This document shows positions 17,032 through 27,420 of a stretch of 57,890 nt of DNA, one piece after another (the stretch's first letter is position 1; the number at the start of each line of letters is the position of its first letter). The position numbers and the translations under genes are program-made. The stretch comes from Bacteroidota bacterium (GTDB lineage: Bacteria; Bacteroidota; Bacteroidia; UKL13-3): contig CANGPW010000006.1 of the NCBI GenBank assembly GCA_947456185.1, positions 1 through 57,890 on the forward strand, in the 5' to 3' direction. Under the pieces are notes generated by a model. It did not search any database. It was not told the origin of the DNA and saw nothing but the letters and a program-made list of their open reading frames with translations.

Positions 17032-17706
17032 ATGAATTGGATTACTAAAATGTTTAGCTCATCTCTGGGACAAAAATTAATCATGGCTATTACAGGATTG
17101 TTTCTTGTTACTTTCCTTATTGTACATTGTACTTTAAACTCACTCATATTTTTAAATGATGGTGGCGTTACATTTAATACAGGAGCCCAGTTTATGGCTA
17201 CTAATCCAGTCATTAGAATTGTAGAAGTAGTTTTATTTATTGGCTTAATACTTCATGTGATTAAAGCATTATTGATTACATTAAATAATAACAAATCTCG
17301 TCCTGTAAAATATGCTGCTTACGATGGAAAAGCTAACAGTAAATGGTATTCACGCTCCATGGGGATTTTGGGTTCTTTACTATTAATTTTCTTAGTTATT
17401 CACCTTTCACATTTTTGGATTGGAACAAAAGCAGCTCAGTTCAATGGAACTATATCAAATCATAACACTTATTTAGAATTAAAAGAAGTATTTGAAAGTC
17501 CAATGAATGTGCTTATTTATTTATTAGGTGTAATTTCATTGGGATATCACTTAATGCATGGTTTTCAATCGGCATTTCAAACTTTGGGAATTAATCATAA
17601 AAAATACACGCCATTTATCAAATCATTTGGAAATGTGTTTTCAATACTAATTTCATTCATTTTTGCAATGATGCCAATTGCAATGCATTTCGATATTATT
17701 AAATAA
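17032..17706 (+). CDS. sdhC: Succinate dehydrogenase cytochrome b558 subunit
   Basis: A 224-residue membrane anchor of complex II of the single-polypeptide, di-haem b558 type found in Bacteroidota. Five hydrophobic segments are visible (about 15-38, 60-82, 107-130, 158-178, 198-220). Likely haem-ligand histidines lie in the helices ([36 protein letters not shown]). The last motif, HGFxSAFxTLG, is diagnostic. It starts the sdhCAB operon and is 20 bases from sdhA. It passes electrons from SdhB to menaquinone. Confidence 0.95.
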   Translation: MNWITKMFSSSLGQKLIMAITGLFLVTFLIVHCTLNSLIFLNDGGVTFNTGAQFMATNPVIRIVEVVLFIGLILHVIKALLITLNNNKSRPVKYAAYDGKANSKWYSRSMGILGSLLLIFLVIHLSHFWIGTKAAQFNGTISNHNTYLELKEVFESPMNVLIYLLGVISLGYHLMHGFQSAFQTLGINHKKYTPFIKSFGNVFSILISFIFAMMPIAMHFDIIK

Positions 17707-17726
17707 AAAAAATAACAAACACTAAT

Positions 17727-19730
17727 ATGTCAAAAATTGACTCAAAAATTCCAGCAGGTGATTTGGAAACAAAATGGACTAAATACAAGTCATCAGTACC
17801 ACTTGTAAATCCATCTAATAAAAGAAATTTAGAAATTGTGGTTGTTGGTTCAGGACTTGCAGGATCATCGGCTGCTACGTCATTAGCGGAACTAGGTTAT
17901 AAAGTAAAAGTATTTTGTTTTCAAGATTCACCAAGACGTGCGCATTCAATTGCAGCGCAAGGAGGAATTAATGCAGCAAAAAATTATCAAAATGATGGCG
18001 ATTCAGTTTATCGTTTATTTTATGATACTATAAAAGGTGGTGATTACCGTGCAAGAGAAGCAAATGTGCATCGTTTAGCCGAAGTAAGTAGTAATATCAT
18101 TGATCAAGCTGTGGCAAGTGGAGTTCCTTTTGCTCGCGAATATGGAGGATTATTAAGTAACCGTTCATTTGGTGGAACACAAGTTCAACGTACATTTTAT
18201 GCTGCGGGTCAAACTGGCCAACAGTTATTATTAGGCGCATACTCTGGTTTACAACGCCAAATAGGTCTTGGAAATGTTCAAATGTTTGCACGTCATGAAA
18301 TGCTAGAAGTAGTAAATATTGATGGTAAATGCCGAGGTATTATTGCCCGCGATTTAGTTTCTGGTAAATTAGAACGTCATTTTGGACACGCAGTTTTATT
18401 ATGTACTGGTGGATATGGAAATGTATTTTACCTTTCTACAAATGCCATGGCTTGTAATGTAACTGCAGCTTGGAAAGCGCATAAAAAAGGTGCTTACTTT
18501 GCCAATCCGTGTTATACTCAAATTCACCCAACTTGTATTCCTGTCTCTGGCGATCATCAATCAAAATTAACGTTAATGAGTGAATCGTTGCGTAATGATG
18601 GAAGAATTTGGGTTCCAAAACGTAAAGAAGATGCGGAAGCAATTCGCAATGGAAAATTAAATCCTAACGATTTAAAAGAAGAAGATAGAGATTATTATTT
18701 AGAAAGACGTTACCCTGCTTTTGGAAATTTAGTTCCAAGAGATGTGGCTTCGCGTGCTGCTAAAGAACGTTGTGATGCAGGTTTTGGTGTGAATAAAACT
18801 GGTGAAGCAGTATACTTAGATTTTGCTTTTAACATGAAGTATAAATATGGTAAACAAGTAGCAACTTTAAAACATATAACAAATCCTACTGAAGCACAAT
18901 TAACTGAATTTGGACATGAAGTAATCAAGGAAAAATATGGTAATTTATTTGACATGTACAAACAAATTACTGGCGTAAATCCTTATGAAAACCCAATGAT
19001 GATATACCCTGCGGTACATTATACCATGGGTGGACTTTGGGTAGATTATAACTTAATGACAACTGTTCCTGGTTTGTATGCTTTGGGTGAAGCTAATTTC
19101 TCTGATCACGGTGCCAATCGTTTAGGAGCTTCTGCTTTAATGCAAGGTTTGGCCGATGGTTATTTTGTTATTCCTTATACCATTGGTGCATATTTGGCAA
19201 ATGAAATTAGCGTAAAATCTATTTCTACCGATCATGAAGCATTTGTAGAAGCAGAAAAAAATGTTCAATCTACTATTGAAAAATTATTTGCCGTTAAAGG
19301 CACTAAACCTGTTGATTTTTTCCATAAGCGTTTGGGTAAAATTATATGGGACAATTGCGGAATGGCTCGTAATGTGGAAGGTTTAACTAAAGCAATTTCA
19401 GAAATTAAAGCACTTCGTGAAGAGTTTTGGAATGATGTTCGAGTTACTGGTGAAGCCAATGATTTTAACCCTGAATTAGAAAAAGCCGGACGTGTTGCCG
19501 ACTTTATTGAACTAGGTGAGTTAATGTGTAAAGATGCTTTAGAACGCAATGAAAGTTGTGGTGGACATTTCCGTGAAGATCATCAAACGGAAGAAGGTGA
19601 GGCTTTACGTGATGATGAAAATTTCAAAAATGTATCGGCATGGGAATTTAAAGAAATAGGAAATTGGGACTTACACCAAGAAGAACTAGTTTACGAAAAC
19701 ATAAAAATTGCACAACGTAGTTACAAATAA
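17727..19730 (+). CDS. sdhA: Succinate dehydrogenase flavoprotein subunit
   Basis: A 667-residue catalytic subunit that oxidises succinate to fumarate. FAD-binding [12 protein letters not shown] lies near residue 40-51. [17 protein letters not shown] (about 71-87) holds the histidine that binds FAD covalently. The substrate-binding region includes [11 protein letters not shown] near 290, and the capping and helical domains are complete. [18 protein letters not shown]-type sequence (about 450-467) is the second FAD motif. Length is normal for the Bacteroidota b558-type enzyme. Middle gene of sdhCAB. Confidence 0.97.
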   Translation: MSKIDSKIPAGDLETKWTKYKSSVPLVNPSNKRNLEIVVVGSGLAGSSAATSLAELGYKVKVFCFQDSPRRAHSIAAQGGINAAKNYQNDGDSVYRLFYDTIKGGDYRAREANVHRLAEVSSNIIDQAVASGVPFAREYGGLLSNRSFGGTQVQRTFYAAGQTGQQLLLGAYSGLQRQIGLGNVQMFARHEMLEVVNIDGKCRGIIARDLVSGKLERHFGHAVLLCTGGYGNVFYLSTNAMACNVTAAWKAHKKGAYFANPCYTQIHPTCIPVSGDHQSKLTLMSESLRNDGRIWVPKRKEDAEAIRNGKLNPNDLKEEDRDYYLERRYPAFGNLVPRDVASRAAKERCDAGFGVNKTGEAVYLDFAFNMKYKYGKQVATLKHITNPTEAQLTEFGHEVIKEKYGNLFDMYKQITGVNPYENPMMIYPAVHYTMGGLWVDYNLMTTVPGLYALGEANFSDHGANRLGASALMQGLADGYFVIPYTIGAYLANEISVKSISTDHEAFVEAEKNVQSTIEKLFAVKGTKPVDFFHKRLGKIIWDNCGMARNVEGLTKAISEIKALREEFWNDVRVTGEANDFNPELEKAGRVADFIELGELMCKDALERNESCGGHFREDHQTEEGEALRDDENFKNVSAWEFKEIGNWDLHQEELVYENIKIAQRSYK

Positions 19731-19807
19731 CAGTTAACAAAGTAAAAAGTTATTTGGTTTATTATTTTAAAACTTATAACCATAATCAATATAAAAAATT
19801 AAATATT

Positions 19808-20575
19808 ATGAGCGGAAATATGAATATCAACTTAAAAGTTTGGCGCCAGAAAAACGGTAAAAGTCAAGGTAAATTAGTTGATTACAAAGTAGAAAATGTA
19901 TCTCCTGATATGTCATTTCTTGAAATGTTTGATGTATTAAATGATAGATTAATAAATGAAGGAAAAGACGAACCAATCGCGTTTGATCATGATTGTAGAG
20001 AAGGTATTTGTGGCTCTTGTAGCATGTACATTAATGGTAGGCCGCATGGGCCAAACCAAGGTGTTACTACTTGCCAATTGCACATGCGTAGCTTTAAAGA
20101 CAATGATACCATTGTAGTAGAACCTTGGCGTTCGGCTGCTTTTCCGGTTATAAAAGATTTAGCAACCAACCGTTCTGCTTTTGATAGAATCATAGCTTCT
20201 GGAGGATTTATTTCCATCAATACAGGAAATGCACAAGATGCAAATAACTTACCTATTGCAAAAGACAATGCAGACGATTCGTTTGCTGCAGCGGCTTGTA
20301 TTGGTTGTGGTGCTTGTGTAGCTGCTTGTAAGAATTCTAGTGCAATGTTATTCGTTTCGGCTAAAGTTTCTCAATTGGCATTATTGCCACAAGGAGCTCC
20401 TGAACGTGCTACTCGTGTGTTAAATATGGTAGCTCAAATGGATGCTGAAGGATTTGGTTCTTGTACCAATACTGGTGCTTGCGAAGCTGAATGTCCTAAA
20501 CAAATTTCATTGACCAATATTGCTCGTTTAAACAGGGAATATTATAAAGCACAATTGTTCTCAAACGAAGGTTAG
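19808..20575 (+). CDS. sdhB: Succinate dehydrogenase iron-sulphur subunit
   Basis: Electron-transfer subunit with three iron-sulphur centres. CREGICGSC and a later CQLH hold the 2Fe-2S centre, [11 protein letters not shown] binds the 4Fe-4S centre, and [13 protein letters not shown] the 3Fe-4S or 4Fe-4S centre. I chose the ATG at 19808 ([12 protein letters not shown]; 255 residues). The frame is open to an ATG at 19754, but the extra 18 residues (rich in Y, N, K) are not conserved-looking and the shorter form fits the family length. It ends the operon and is followed by a hairpin and a terminator. Confidence 0.95.
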   Translation: MSGNMNINLKVWRQKNGKSQGKLVDYKVENVSPDMSFLEMFDVLNDRLINEGKDEPIAFDHDCREGICGSCSMYINGRPHGPNQGVTTCQLHMRSFKDNDTIVVEPWRSAAFPVIKDLATNRSAFDRIIASGGFISINTGNAQDANNLPIAKDNADDSFAAAACIGCGACVAACKNSSAMLFVSAKVSQLALLPQGAPERATRVLNMVAQMDAEGFGSCTNTGACEAECPKQISLTNIARLNREYYKAQLFSNEG

Positions 20576-20596
20576 TTGACCAATTTTTAATTTGTC

Positions 20597-20623
20597 TTCG
20601 GTTGATGTTCGCATCAAACCGAA
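20597..20623 (+). other. Hairpin with UUCG loop downstream of sdhB
   Basis: TTCGGTTGATG and CATCAAACCGAA pair around a TTCG loop with one bulged A. It lies 22 bases after the sdhB stop and has no T run, so it is more likely a message-end stabiliser than a terminator. Confidence 0.5.
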
Positions 20624-20641
20624 TCCCGAAAATAAAATCCC

Positions 20642-20685
20642 AAAAAATCCATTAATTGTAATATTACAGTTAATGGATTTTTTTT
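20642..20685 (+). terminator. Terminator of sdhCAB
   Basis: AAAAAATCCATTAA pairs with TTAATGGATTTTTT. The central TGTAATATTACA is itself a perfect palindrome, so the whole 42-base element is nearly one continuous dyad, followed by T8. Confidence 0.85.
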
Positions 20686-20755
20686 CATTTTTATGCAACA
20701 AAAAATACTATTTTGCTACCTTAATTTTTAAGTGTTTTAAACTATAAAATAAAAC

Positions 20756-23431
20756 GTGATTAAATCGACTCATTTTCACTTTATACTTTTTATTTTATTT
20801 AGCATCATGGCTAAATTTTCTATTGCTACGCATTACCGTGCAGGAGAAATTTTATTCAGAAACATTTCTGGTTTTAACTATGAAATAACTGTAATAACAT
20901 ATACCGACCAAAACTCACAAGGTGATGTGAGTACAGGTTCTATAGATGTAAGTTTTGGAGATTTCAGAACTCAAAATATTCCAAGAACAACAAAATCAGC
21001 ATTGATTAACGAAGCCGGATATGGCGTTCAAAAAAATGTTTATAAAACAACTCATCTTTATGGAGGTGGTGGCATTTATAGAGTTTGTATAATTGATAAA
21101 AACAGGGTTGATGGTATCAATAATATAAATGGCGGACAATCAGTAAACGTAGCATTTTGTGTAACTGCACAAATAGTTATAGGATTTGATAATCAATCAC
21201 CAATTTTGCTTTCATCGCCCATTGATAGAGGTTGTGTCAATAAAGTTTTTACTCATAATCCTAGTGCTTACGATCCTGATGGTGATAGTTTAGTTTTTGA
21301 AATTAGATCGCCTAAAGATGATTGTGATAAAGATGTTCCAGGCTTTCAAATTCCTTTATATACAGATTCATTTGTTATCAATCAAAACTCTGGTCAATTA
21401 ACTTGGAGTAAACCACTAAAAGTTGGAATTTATAATATTGTTATTCGTGTAAAAGAATATAGAAGAAATGGGAAAATTAAACCTATTTTAGTTGGTTATG
21501 TTGATAGAGACATGCAAATTAAAATAGAAATTTGTACTAATAATCCACCAATTATAGCCAATTTGAGCAATGAATGTGTAATTGTTGGTGATTTACTTCA
21601 AAAAAATATTTCAGCCAGTGACCCCGACATTAACAATGTAACACTTACAGCATCTGGTGGACCATTTGCTCAAAAATTTGGTACAGCATTCACATCTCCA
21701 ACAGTTGCAATTGGTAATCCAACAGGGTTTTTATTTAGGTGGAGACCAGCTTGTACTTCTATTCGTGCAGCGCTTTTTCAAGCTGATTTTAAAGCTGTAG
21801 ATAATGGATCTCCATTTCCTCTTTCAAACTTTAATCATTTTAAAATAAAAGTAATTGGACCAGCGCCAAAAAACTTTTCCATTATCCAAGATAGCAATGG
21901 ATTTAAATTAAACTGGAGTCCTGATAGTTGTAATTTTGCTTTTGGTTATAAAATTTATAGACGAATAGATTCCTCCTTTTGGAATCCAGGTTGTCAAAAT
22001 GGAGTTCCCTCATTTACAGGTTTTGAATTATTAGATACTACACAAGGAGTAAATAACACCAACTATTTTGACAATAATAATGGCAAAGGATTATCACCAT
22101 TAATTAATTATTGTTATAGAATTACTTCATTTTATTTAGCAAGAAATGATGAAGGCCAAATAGTAGGTTTAGCAGAAAGTTCAGAAGGATTAGCTAGTAA
22201 AGAAATTTGTGGCGTTATTACTAGAACAAAGCCAATCATTACCCATGTAAGTGTTTTAAAAACTGATGTGTCAAATGGTGCTATTTTAGTAAAATGGTTG
22301 AAACCTTTATTCCTTGATTCTATTCAATTTGCGCCACCTTACACCATTCAATTACAAAGAACGGTTTTTGGAAACGCTAATTATGTAAATATTGGAGTTG
22401 GTAAAAATTACAATACATTTAGTGAAATAATGAATGACAGTTTAGTTGATTCCACAATAAATACTCAAACCATTCAGTATAATTATAAATTGATGTTTTA
22501 TTGCACCAAAACATTAAATCCACTTTCCTACATTGACCAAAGTATAGCAGCAAGTTCTGTATATTTAATGCCCAATAACACCGATAAAGCCATTATTTTA
22601 AACTATAAATTTGATGTTCCTTGGACCAATAAATCCTATAATATTTACAGAAAAACTGGAAGTGCTTTTACTTTTTTAACAAATACAAATAACACTTCAT
22701 ACAGAGATACAGGTTTAATAAATGGTCAATCTTATTGTTACTATATCACCACAATTGGAAATTATAGTTTAATGGTAGATTCTTTGTTTAATAATTCGCA
22801 AGAAGCCTGTGGAATTCCAGAAGATACCATTCCTCCTTGCATTCCAGTTCTTAGCTATATTAGTCCGTGTACACAGTTTAATTTAAACAATATTATTTTG
22901 AATTGGACGTATCCAAATACATGTACTCAAGATGTAGAAACTTATAAAATTTATTACAGAAAGAAAAACACATTGCCTTGGGTTTTAATTGCTACTAGCA
23001 ATGCGAATACATTTACATATACCGATACAAATTCATTATTAAAATATAGCATAGCGGGTTGTTATGGTGTTACCGCAACTGATTCTATTGGAAATGAAAG
23101 TAACATCAATGGAAATGCTTTTTGTATTGATAATTGCCCATATTATGAATTACCAAATGTATTTACTCCAAATGGTGATGGAATCAATGATTTATTTAAA
23201 CCGAGAAAGTACCGCTTTATTGAAAAAATAGAATTTCAAGTTTTTAACCGTTGGGGCAATCCAGTTTTTGATTCTGAAAACATTGATATCAATTGGAATG
23301 GTAAAGACAAAGAATCAGGTAAAGATTTATCGAGTGGTGTATATTTTTATACTTTAAAAATATACAAAAACTATTTATCAGGAACTGTAATGGAACCTGT
23401 AAGAGGTACCATTACAATTATAAGAGAGTAA
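20756..23431 (+). CDS. Large T9SS-secreted protein with gliding-motility-associated (CHU_C) C-terminus
   Basis: An 891-residue secreted protein with a GTG start. The signal peptide is MIKSTHFHFILFILFSIMAK followed by FSIA, then THYRAGEILF, a start common in large Bacteroidota surface proteins. Middle domains are beta-rich: cadherin/Ig-like (about 160-330) and fibronectin III-like repeats (about 375-470, 500-600, 615-690, 705-790; 'LNWSPDSC', 'YKIYRR', 'YNIYRKTG', 'YKIYYRKK'). Many cysteines are consistent with disulphides outside the cell. The C-terminus (about 800-891; LPNVFTPNGDGINDLFKP, FNRWGNPVF, WNGKDKESGKDL) is the type B sorting domain for T9SS export. Probably a surface adhesin or structural protein; ligand unknown. 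The next gene starts 3 bases after its stop. Confidence 0.88.
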   Translation: MIKSTHFHFILFILFSIMAKFSIATHYRAGEILFRNISGFNYEITVITYTDQNSQGDVSTGSIDVSFGDFRTQNIPRTTKSALINEAGYGVQKNVYKTTHLYGGGGIYRVCIIDKNRVDGINNINGGQSVNVAFCVTAQIVIGFDNQSPILLSSPIDRGCVNKVFTHNPSAYDPDGDSLVFEIRSPKDDCDKDVPGFQIPLYTDSFVINQNSGQLTWSKPLKVGIYNIVIRVKEYRRNGKIKPILVGYVDRDMQIKIEICTNNPPIIANLSNECVIVGDLLQKNISASDPDINNVTLTASGGPFAQKFGTAFTSPTVAIGNPTGFLFRWRPACTSIRAALFQADFKAVDNGSPFPLSNFNHFKIKVIGPAPKNFSIIQDSNGFKLNWSPDSCNFAFGYKIYRRIDSSFWNPGCQNGVPSFTGFELLDTTQGVNNTNYFDNNNGKGLSPLINYCYRITSFYLARNDEGQIVGLAESSEGLASKEICGVITRTKPIITHVSVLKTDVSNGAILVKWLKPLFLDSIQFAPPYTIQLQRTVFGNANYVNIGVGKNYNTFSEIMNDSLVDSTINTQTIQYNYKLMFYCTKTLNPLSYIDQSIAASSVYLMPNNTDKAIILNYKFDVPWTNKSYNIYRKTGSAFTFLTNTNNTSYRDTGLINGQSYCYYITTIGNYSLMVDSLFNNSQEACGIPEDTIPPCIPVLSYISPCTQFNLNNIILNWTYPNTCTQDVETYKIYYRKKNTLPWVLIATSNANTFTYTDTNSLLKYSIAGCYGVTATDSIGNESNINGNAFCIDNCPYYELPNVFTPNGDGINDLFKPRKYRFIEKIEFQVFNRWGNPVFDSENIDINWNGKDKESGKDLSSGVYFYTLKIYKNYLSGTVMEPVRGTITIIRE

Positions 23432-23434
23432 TAC

Positions 23435-24568
23435 ATGCAAAAATTTGATTGCATTATAATTGGTGGTGGATTAGGTGGGTTAACACTTTCCATTCAATTA
23501 GCAAAAAAAGGATACCAAATAGCTTTATTGGAAAAAGAAACTTATCCTTTTCATAAAGTTTGTGGAGAATACATAGCCATGGAATCTTGGAATTATTTAA
23601 TCAATTGTGGTATTCAATTACCCAATTTACATTTACCAAGACTAGAAAAATTGAAAGTTTCAGCACCTAACGGAAATTTTATTGAGCATCAATTAAAACC
23701 TGGTGGATTTGGAATTTCGCGACATAAACTAGATCATTTATTGGCATTAGAAGCCAAGAAACTAGGTGTAAATTTAATTGAAAATTGCAAGGTAAATGAT
23801 GTAACCGAAATCAATGAAAACCATTATTTAGTTCATTCAAATATTGAAACCATAGAAGCAAAAATTGTTGTTGGAAGCTATGGAAAGCGGAGCAATTTAG
23901 ATGTAAAATTAAACAGGGATTTTATACAAAATAAAGCCAAAGGATTGAATAATTATATTGGCATCAAATACCATGTAAAAGCAAATTTGCCAAATGATAT
24001 AATAGAACTGCATAACTTTAAAAATGGGTATTGCGGCATTTCTAAAATTGAAGAGGAAAAGTATTGTATGTGTTATTTAACAACTGCACAAAATTTAAAA
24101 GAACACAATGGAAATATCAAGAAAATGGAGGAGTCTGTTTTGTATAAAAATCCATTTTTAAAAAAATATTTCACCTCCTTTGAAAGTTTTTACGAAGAGC
24201 CCTTGGCAATATCACAAATAAATTTTTCCAATAAAACACAACACGAAAACGGAATAATTATGCTTGGTGATGCTGCCGGATTAATCACACCACTTTGTGG
24301 AAATGGAATGAGTATGGCCATGAAAGCAGCTAAAATACTGAGCGAATTACTTCCACAATATTTTGAAAATGAAATAAATAAATCACATTTAACAGCAAAA
24401 TATGTGTTTCAGTGGAAACAAAATTTCAGTACCAGACTTTGGGCAGGAAGGAAAATTCAAGGAGTTTTTGGCAATGAAATGATGACAAACTTGCTCATAA
24501 ATGCAATAAAACCAATGCCTTTTTTAGTCAATAAACTGGTTTCTTTAACGCATGGAAAGTCATTTTAA
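23435..24568 (+). CDS. FAD-dependent oxidoreductase (geranylgeranyl-reductase/halogenase-like)
   Basis: A 377-residue flavoprotein. The Rossmann motif is IIIGGGLGGLTLSIQLA (about 6-22), an acidic residue ends the second strand (LLEKE), and the CGE motif near residue 43-45 is typical of this superfamily. The second FAD motif GDAAGLITPLCGNGMSMAM (about 278-296) has the GD-G-P pattern. Such proteins reduce isoprenoid chains or hydroxylate/halogenate aromatic compounds; the substrate cannot be read from sequence. It begins 3 bases after the T9SS gene, so it is co-transcribed or uses an internal promoter. A carotenoid role is possible but unsupported by neighbours. Confidence 0.75.
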   Translation: MQKFDCIIIGGGLGGLTLSIQLAKKGYQIALLEKETYPFHKVCGEYIAMESWNYLINCGIQLPNLHLPRLEKLKVSAPNGNFIEHQLKPGGFGISRHKLDHLLALEAKKLGVNLIENCKVNDVTEINENHYLVHSNIETIEAKIVVGSYGKRSNLDVKLNRDFIQNKAKGLNNYIGIKYHVKANLPNDIIELHNFKNGYCGISKIEEEKYCMCYLTTAQNLKEHNGNIKKMEESVLYKNPFLKKYFTSFESFYEEPLAISQINFSNKTQHENGIIMLGDAAGLITPLCGNGMSMAMKAAKILSELLPQYFENEINKSHLTAKYVFQWKQNFSTRLWAGRKIQGVFGNEMMTNLLINAIKPMPFLVNKLVSLTHGKSF

Positions 24569-24662
24569 CTACATTATATTGAAATAAATAATTTGCTTCT
24601 TAATATTAAAGCTTTATATTGTGCAATCAAATTAATAAGCTTCTAATTCATTCAATTAATTT

Positions 24663-25403
24663 ATGAAAATAGCACTACTTGGTTATGGGAAAATGGGAAA
24701 AGCAATTGAAAAAATTGCCTTAGCCAAAGGCCATGAAATTGTTTATCGTGTTGACTTAAACAATGCCTTTGATTTTTTACCTTTAAGTTTGCAAAACGTA
24801 GATGTGGCTATTGATTTTAGCATGCCAACTGCCGCAGTTGATAATATTTTAAAATGTTTTGAAGCAAACGTGCCAATTGTAGTTGGAACTACTGGTTGGT
24901 ATGATCAATTTGATGCCATAAAAGAAAAATGTTTGACTGAAAAGCAAAGCATGGTTTATAGCAGTAATTTTAGTATTGGTGTAAATATATTTTATAAAAT
25001 AAATAAGATGTTGGCACAAATAATGAAAAATCATGACTATGATGTAATGATCAATGAATCGCACCACACCGCCAAAAAAGATCATCCGAGCGGTACTGCG
25101 TTGACTTTGGCCAATCAAATAATGTCAGAAAATACCAAGAAAGAAAAAATAAAAGATCGTTTATTATTTGACAATTCAACTCCATCACAAAGTACCAAAT
25201 CAAACGAATTATTAATTGAAAGTTACCGAGAAGGTGATATCATGGGTGACCATACTGTTCGTTATGAAAATGTAATAGACATCATAGAAATTACCCATAG
25301 CGCTAAGAGCAGGTATGGATTTGCACAAGGAGCTGTTTTGGCTGCAGAATGGTTAGTTGGCAAAAAAGGCATTTACACCCTTGATGATATTTTACAATTC
25401 TAA
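24663..25403 (+). CDS. dapB: 4-hydroxy-tetrahydrodipicolinate reductase
   Basis: A 246-residue NAD(P)H-dependent enzyme of the lysine and meso-diaminopimelate pathway. The nucleotide-binding start is ALLGYGKMGKAIE (3-15), VVGTTGWYD lies in the cofactor loop (about 73-81), and ESHHTAKKDHPSGTAL (about 132-147) has the catalytic His-His and Lys residues of the DapB signature. The C-terminal dimerisation region has 'HSAKSRYGFAQGA'. It is somewhat shorter than proteobacterial DapB, as usual in Bacteroidota. It is followed by lepB, a common pairing in the phylum. Confidence 0.96.
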   Translation: MKIALLGYGKMGKAIEKIALAKGHEIVYRVDLNNAFDFLPLSLQNVDVAIDFSMPTAAVDNILKCFEANVPIVVGTTGWYDQFDAIKEKCLTEKQSMVYSSNFSIGVNIFYKINKMLAQIMKNHDYDVMINESHHTAKKDHPSGTALTLANQIMSENTKKEKIKDRLLFDNSTPSQSTKSNELLIESYREGDIMGDHTVRYENVIDIIEITHSAKSRYGFAQGAVLAAEWLVGKKGIYTLDDILQF

Positions 25404-25499
25404 AATTTACCGTTTACAATCAAATAAAACAATTTAACAAAATTTGAATAATTAGCAGTTAACTATGTTTAACTATGTATATTCAATAAAAAAATATTC

Positions 25500-26846
25500 A
25501 TGAATAATATAAAAGAAAATAACAATCTAGTTAAAGGTAATTTTTTTACAGAATTGTTTAATTATTTTTACAAAAGCCCTAAAAATTTCAGTAAAAAACA
25601 ATGGTCAATTATTTCCATTTGGATAATTATTAATTTTGTATGTATGTTTTTATACATGGCCGCTGGTGCTACATTTGGCTTAGCTTTGGTAAATTGTATT
25701 TATGGAATACTCATTATATTTGGCTATTTTACTAGAGTAATTGCCATGTTAATTGCACCCATTTTTATTTTAATATTTAAAATTGTTGGCTTGGTTTTTA
25801 AACAAGAAAATGAAATTCAAACTGCTTACGAATGGAGCGATGCCCTAATATTTGCAACCATTGCAGCTACCATTATTCGTGGTTATTTTATGGAAGCTTA
25901 TACCATTCCTACTTCTTCCATGGAAAAATCCTTATTGGTTGGTGATTTTTTATTTGTAAGTAAATACAGCTATGGAAACAGGTTGCCACAAACGCCTTTA
26001 AGCTTTCCATTTGTTCATAATAAATTACCTTATTCTGAAACCACCCAATCGTATTTAGAATGGATGAAAATGCCTTACACCCGCTTATTTGCGGTGTCTT
26101 CCATTAAAAACAATGATGTGGTTGTGTTCAACTATCCTTTTGAAATAGACAAACCAACTGATAAAAAAGAAAATTATATCAAGCGTTGTGTGGGCATAGC
26201 TGGCGACAGTTTAAAAGTAGTAAATCAGCAATTATTTATCAATAATAAACCAGCAGACAATCCAGACTTAATGCAACATTTTTACAAAGTAGTAAGTACT
26301 GAGGGTATCACTGAAAAATTTATAAAAGACAATGACATTACTGAAGGTGGCGCCACTGATAAAGGATATTTATTAATCAATTTATCAAATAAATCGAAAG
26401 CCAAATTGAAAGAATTGCCAGGAATTGTTTCTATTGAAAAAAATGATACTACATTCATAAGTGGCTATACTACTTTTCAAGAAAAATATAAGTGGAGTAT
26501 TGATGATTATGGCCCTATTTATATTCCAAAAAGTGGCGATATCATTGAAATGAATGAGCACAATTATGAAGTATATCAATTTGCCATCAACCATTATGAA
26601 GACAACCCAACTTTAACTTGGGAAAATGGACAAGCCATGAACAATGGTCAAGCAATAAAAACTTATCAGTTTAAGTATAATTATTATTTTATGATGGGCG
26701 ATAACCGTGATAATTCCGCAGATAGTCGTTTTTGGGGATTTGTTCCAGAAACTCATATTGTGGGTAAAGCACTTTTTGTATGGATGAGTTGGGATTCTGG
26801 AAACAAAGAAGTACGTTGGAAAAGATTATTTAAAGGAATTAAATAA
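25500..26846 (+). CDS. lepB: Signal peptidase I
   Basis: A 448-residue membrane protease that removes Sec signal peptides. An unusually long N-terminal region with about three hydrophobic helices (37-57, 60-78, 80-99) precedes the helix at 112-127 and the catalytic domain. Box B is [12 protein letters not shown], with nucleophile S140; the general base is K228 in [11 protein letters not shown]; Box E is [14 protein letters not shown] (about 399-412). Inserted segments between boxes explain the length and are typical of Bacteroidota LepB. Forms a probable unit with dapB (96-base gap). Confidence 0.95.
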   Translation: MNNIKENNNLVKGNFFTELFNYFYKSPKNFSKKQWSIISIWIIINFVCMFLYMAAGATFGLALVNCIYGILIIFGYFTRVIAMLIAPIFILIFKIVGLVFKQENEIQTAYEWSDALIFATIAATIIRGYFMEAYTIPTSSMEKSLLVGDFLFVSKYSYGNRLPQTPLSFPFVHNKLPYSETTQSYLEWMKMPYTRLFAVSSIKNNDVVVFNYPFEIDKPTDKKENYIKRCVGIAGDSLKVVNQQLFINNKPADNPDLMQHFYKVVSTEGITEKFIKDNDITEGGATDKGYLLINLSNKSKAKLKELPGIVSIEKNDTTFISGYTTFQEKYKWSIDDYGPIYIPKSGDIIEMNEHNYEVYQFAINHYEDNPTLTWENGQAMNNGQAIKTYQFKYNYYFMMGDNRDNSADSRFWGFVPETHIVGKALFVWMSWDSGNKEVRWKRLFKGIK

Positions 26847-26862
26847 ATTATTTCAACAGATT

Positions 26863-26879
26863 TGATGTAATATATCAAT
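26863..26879. promoter_or_regulatory. TTGAT-N7-ATCAA dyad upstream of the haem-lipoprotein operon
   Basis: Perfect inverted half-sites identical to those of FNR boxes (TTGAT/ATCAA), but with a 7-base rather than 4-base spacer. It lies 64 bases before the first gene of a cytochrome-like operon and after the lepB stop. It could equally be a weak hairpin ending lepB. Confidence 0.25.
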
Positions 26880-26943
26880 CAAAATATTCTTTAACATTGT
26901 TCCAAAAACAATAAATTCGTCAAAAAAATCATAAAAATAAAAC

Positions 26944-27420
26944 ATGAAATTGAAAAAATATATCATTTTTTTATCCTTATTGTTTACCATATTTTTTGCT
27001 GCCTGCTCCCATTATGATGATTTGCAAAAAAATACTAAACAAAGTGCAGCTAATGAAGACGAAAGCCATAAAACTGGAGAAGATTGTATGAGTTGTCATA
27101 ATAATTCATCGAACGAGGCTTCCAGTGAAGGTTGGTGGAATGTAGCTGGATCGGTTTTTAATAATGGTTCTCCAGCCAATAATGTTACAGTAGAATTATG
27201 GAGTGAACCTAATGGAGGTGGTTTTAAAATTTCAACTTTAACATCAGACAAAAAAGGTAATTTTTATACCAATAAAATCATCAACTTTAATGGTGGATGC
27301 TATCCTTTAGTTATCAGTGGTTCAAAAAGAAAGAATATGATTTCTAAATTTATGGGCGGAATGAGTTGTTCTAATTCAAGTTGTCATGGTGGTATCATTG
27401 ATAAAATAAACATCAACTAA
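26944..27420 (+). CDS. Haem-motif lipoprotein (CxxCH and CX4CH)
   Basis: A 158-residue predicted lipoprotein (lipobox FFAAC, C21). CMSCH at 48-52 is a standard c-type haem motif. C142-x4-C147-H148 near the end is a wider, non-standard version. Between them is a small beta domain (about 62-130; WWNVAGSVFNNGSPANNVTVEL) like carboxypeptidase-regulatory folds. Likely a periplasmic or outer-membrane electron carrier. First gene of a tight five-gene run; the next ATG directly follows its stop. Confidence 0.7.
   Translation: MKLKKYIIFLSLLFTIFFAACSHYDDLQKNTKQSAANEDESHKTGEDCMSCHNNSSNEASSEGWWNVAGSVFNNGSPANNVTVELWSEPNGGGFKISTLTSDKKGNFYTNKIINFNGGCYPLVISGSKRKNMISKFMGGMSCSNSSCHGGIIDKININ

Noticed and set aside
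18097-19549. Long reverse-strand ORFs inside sdhA
   Set aside because: They are antisense shadows of a strongly conserved gene, with no family features.
23435-24568. FAD oxidoreductase as a carotenoid gene (e.g. desaturase or CrtY)
   Set aside because: It has the CGE and GDAAG motifs of the geranylgeranyl-reductase/halogenase group, lacks CrtI and CrtY motifs, and is 12 kb from the light cassette.
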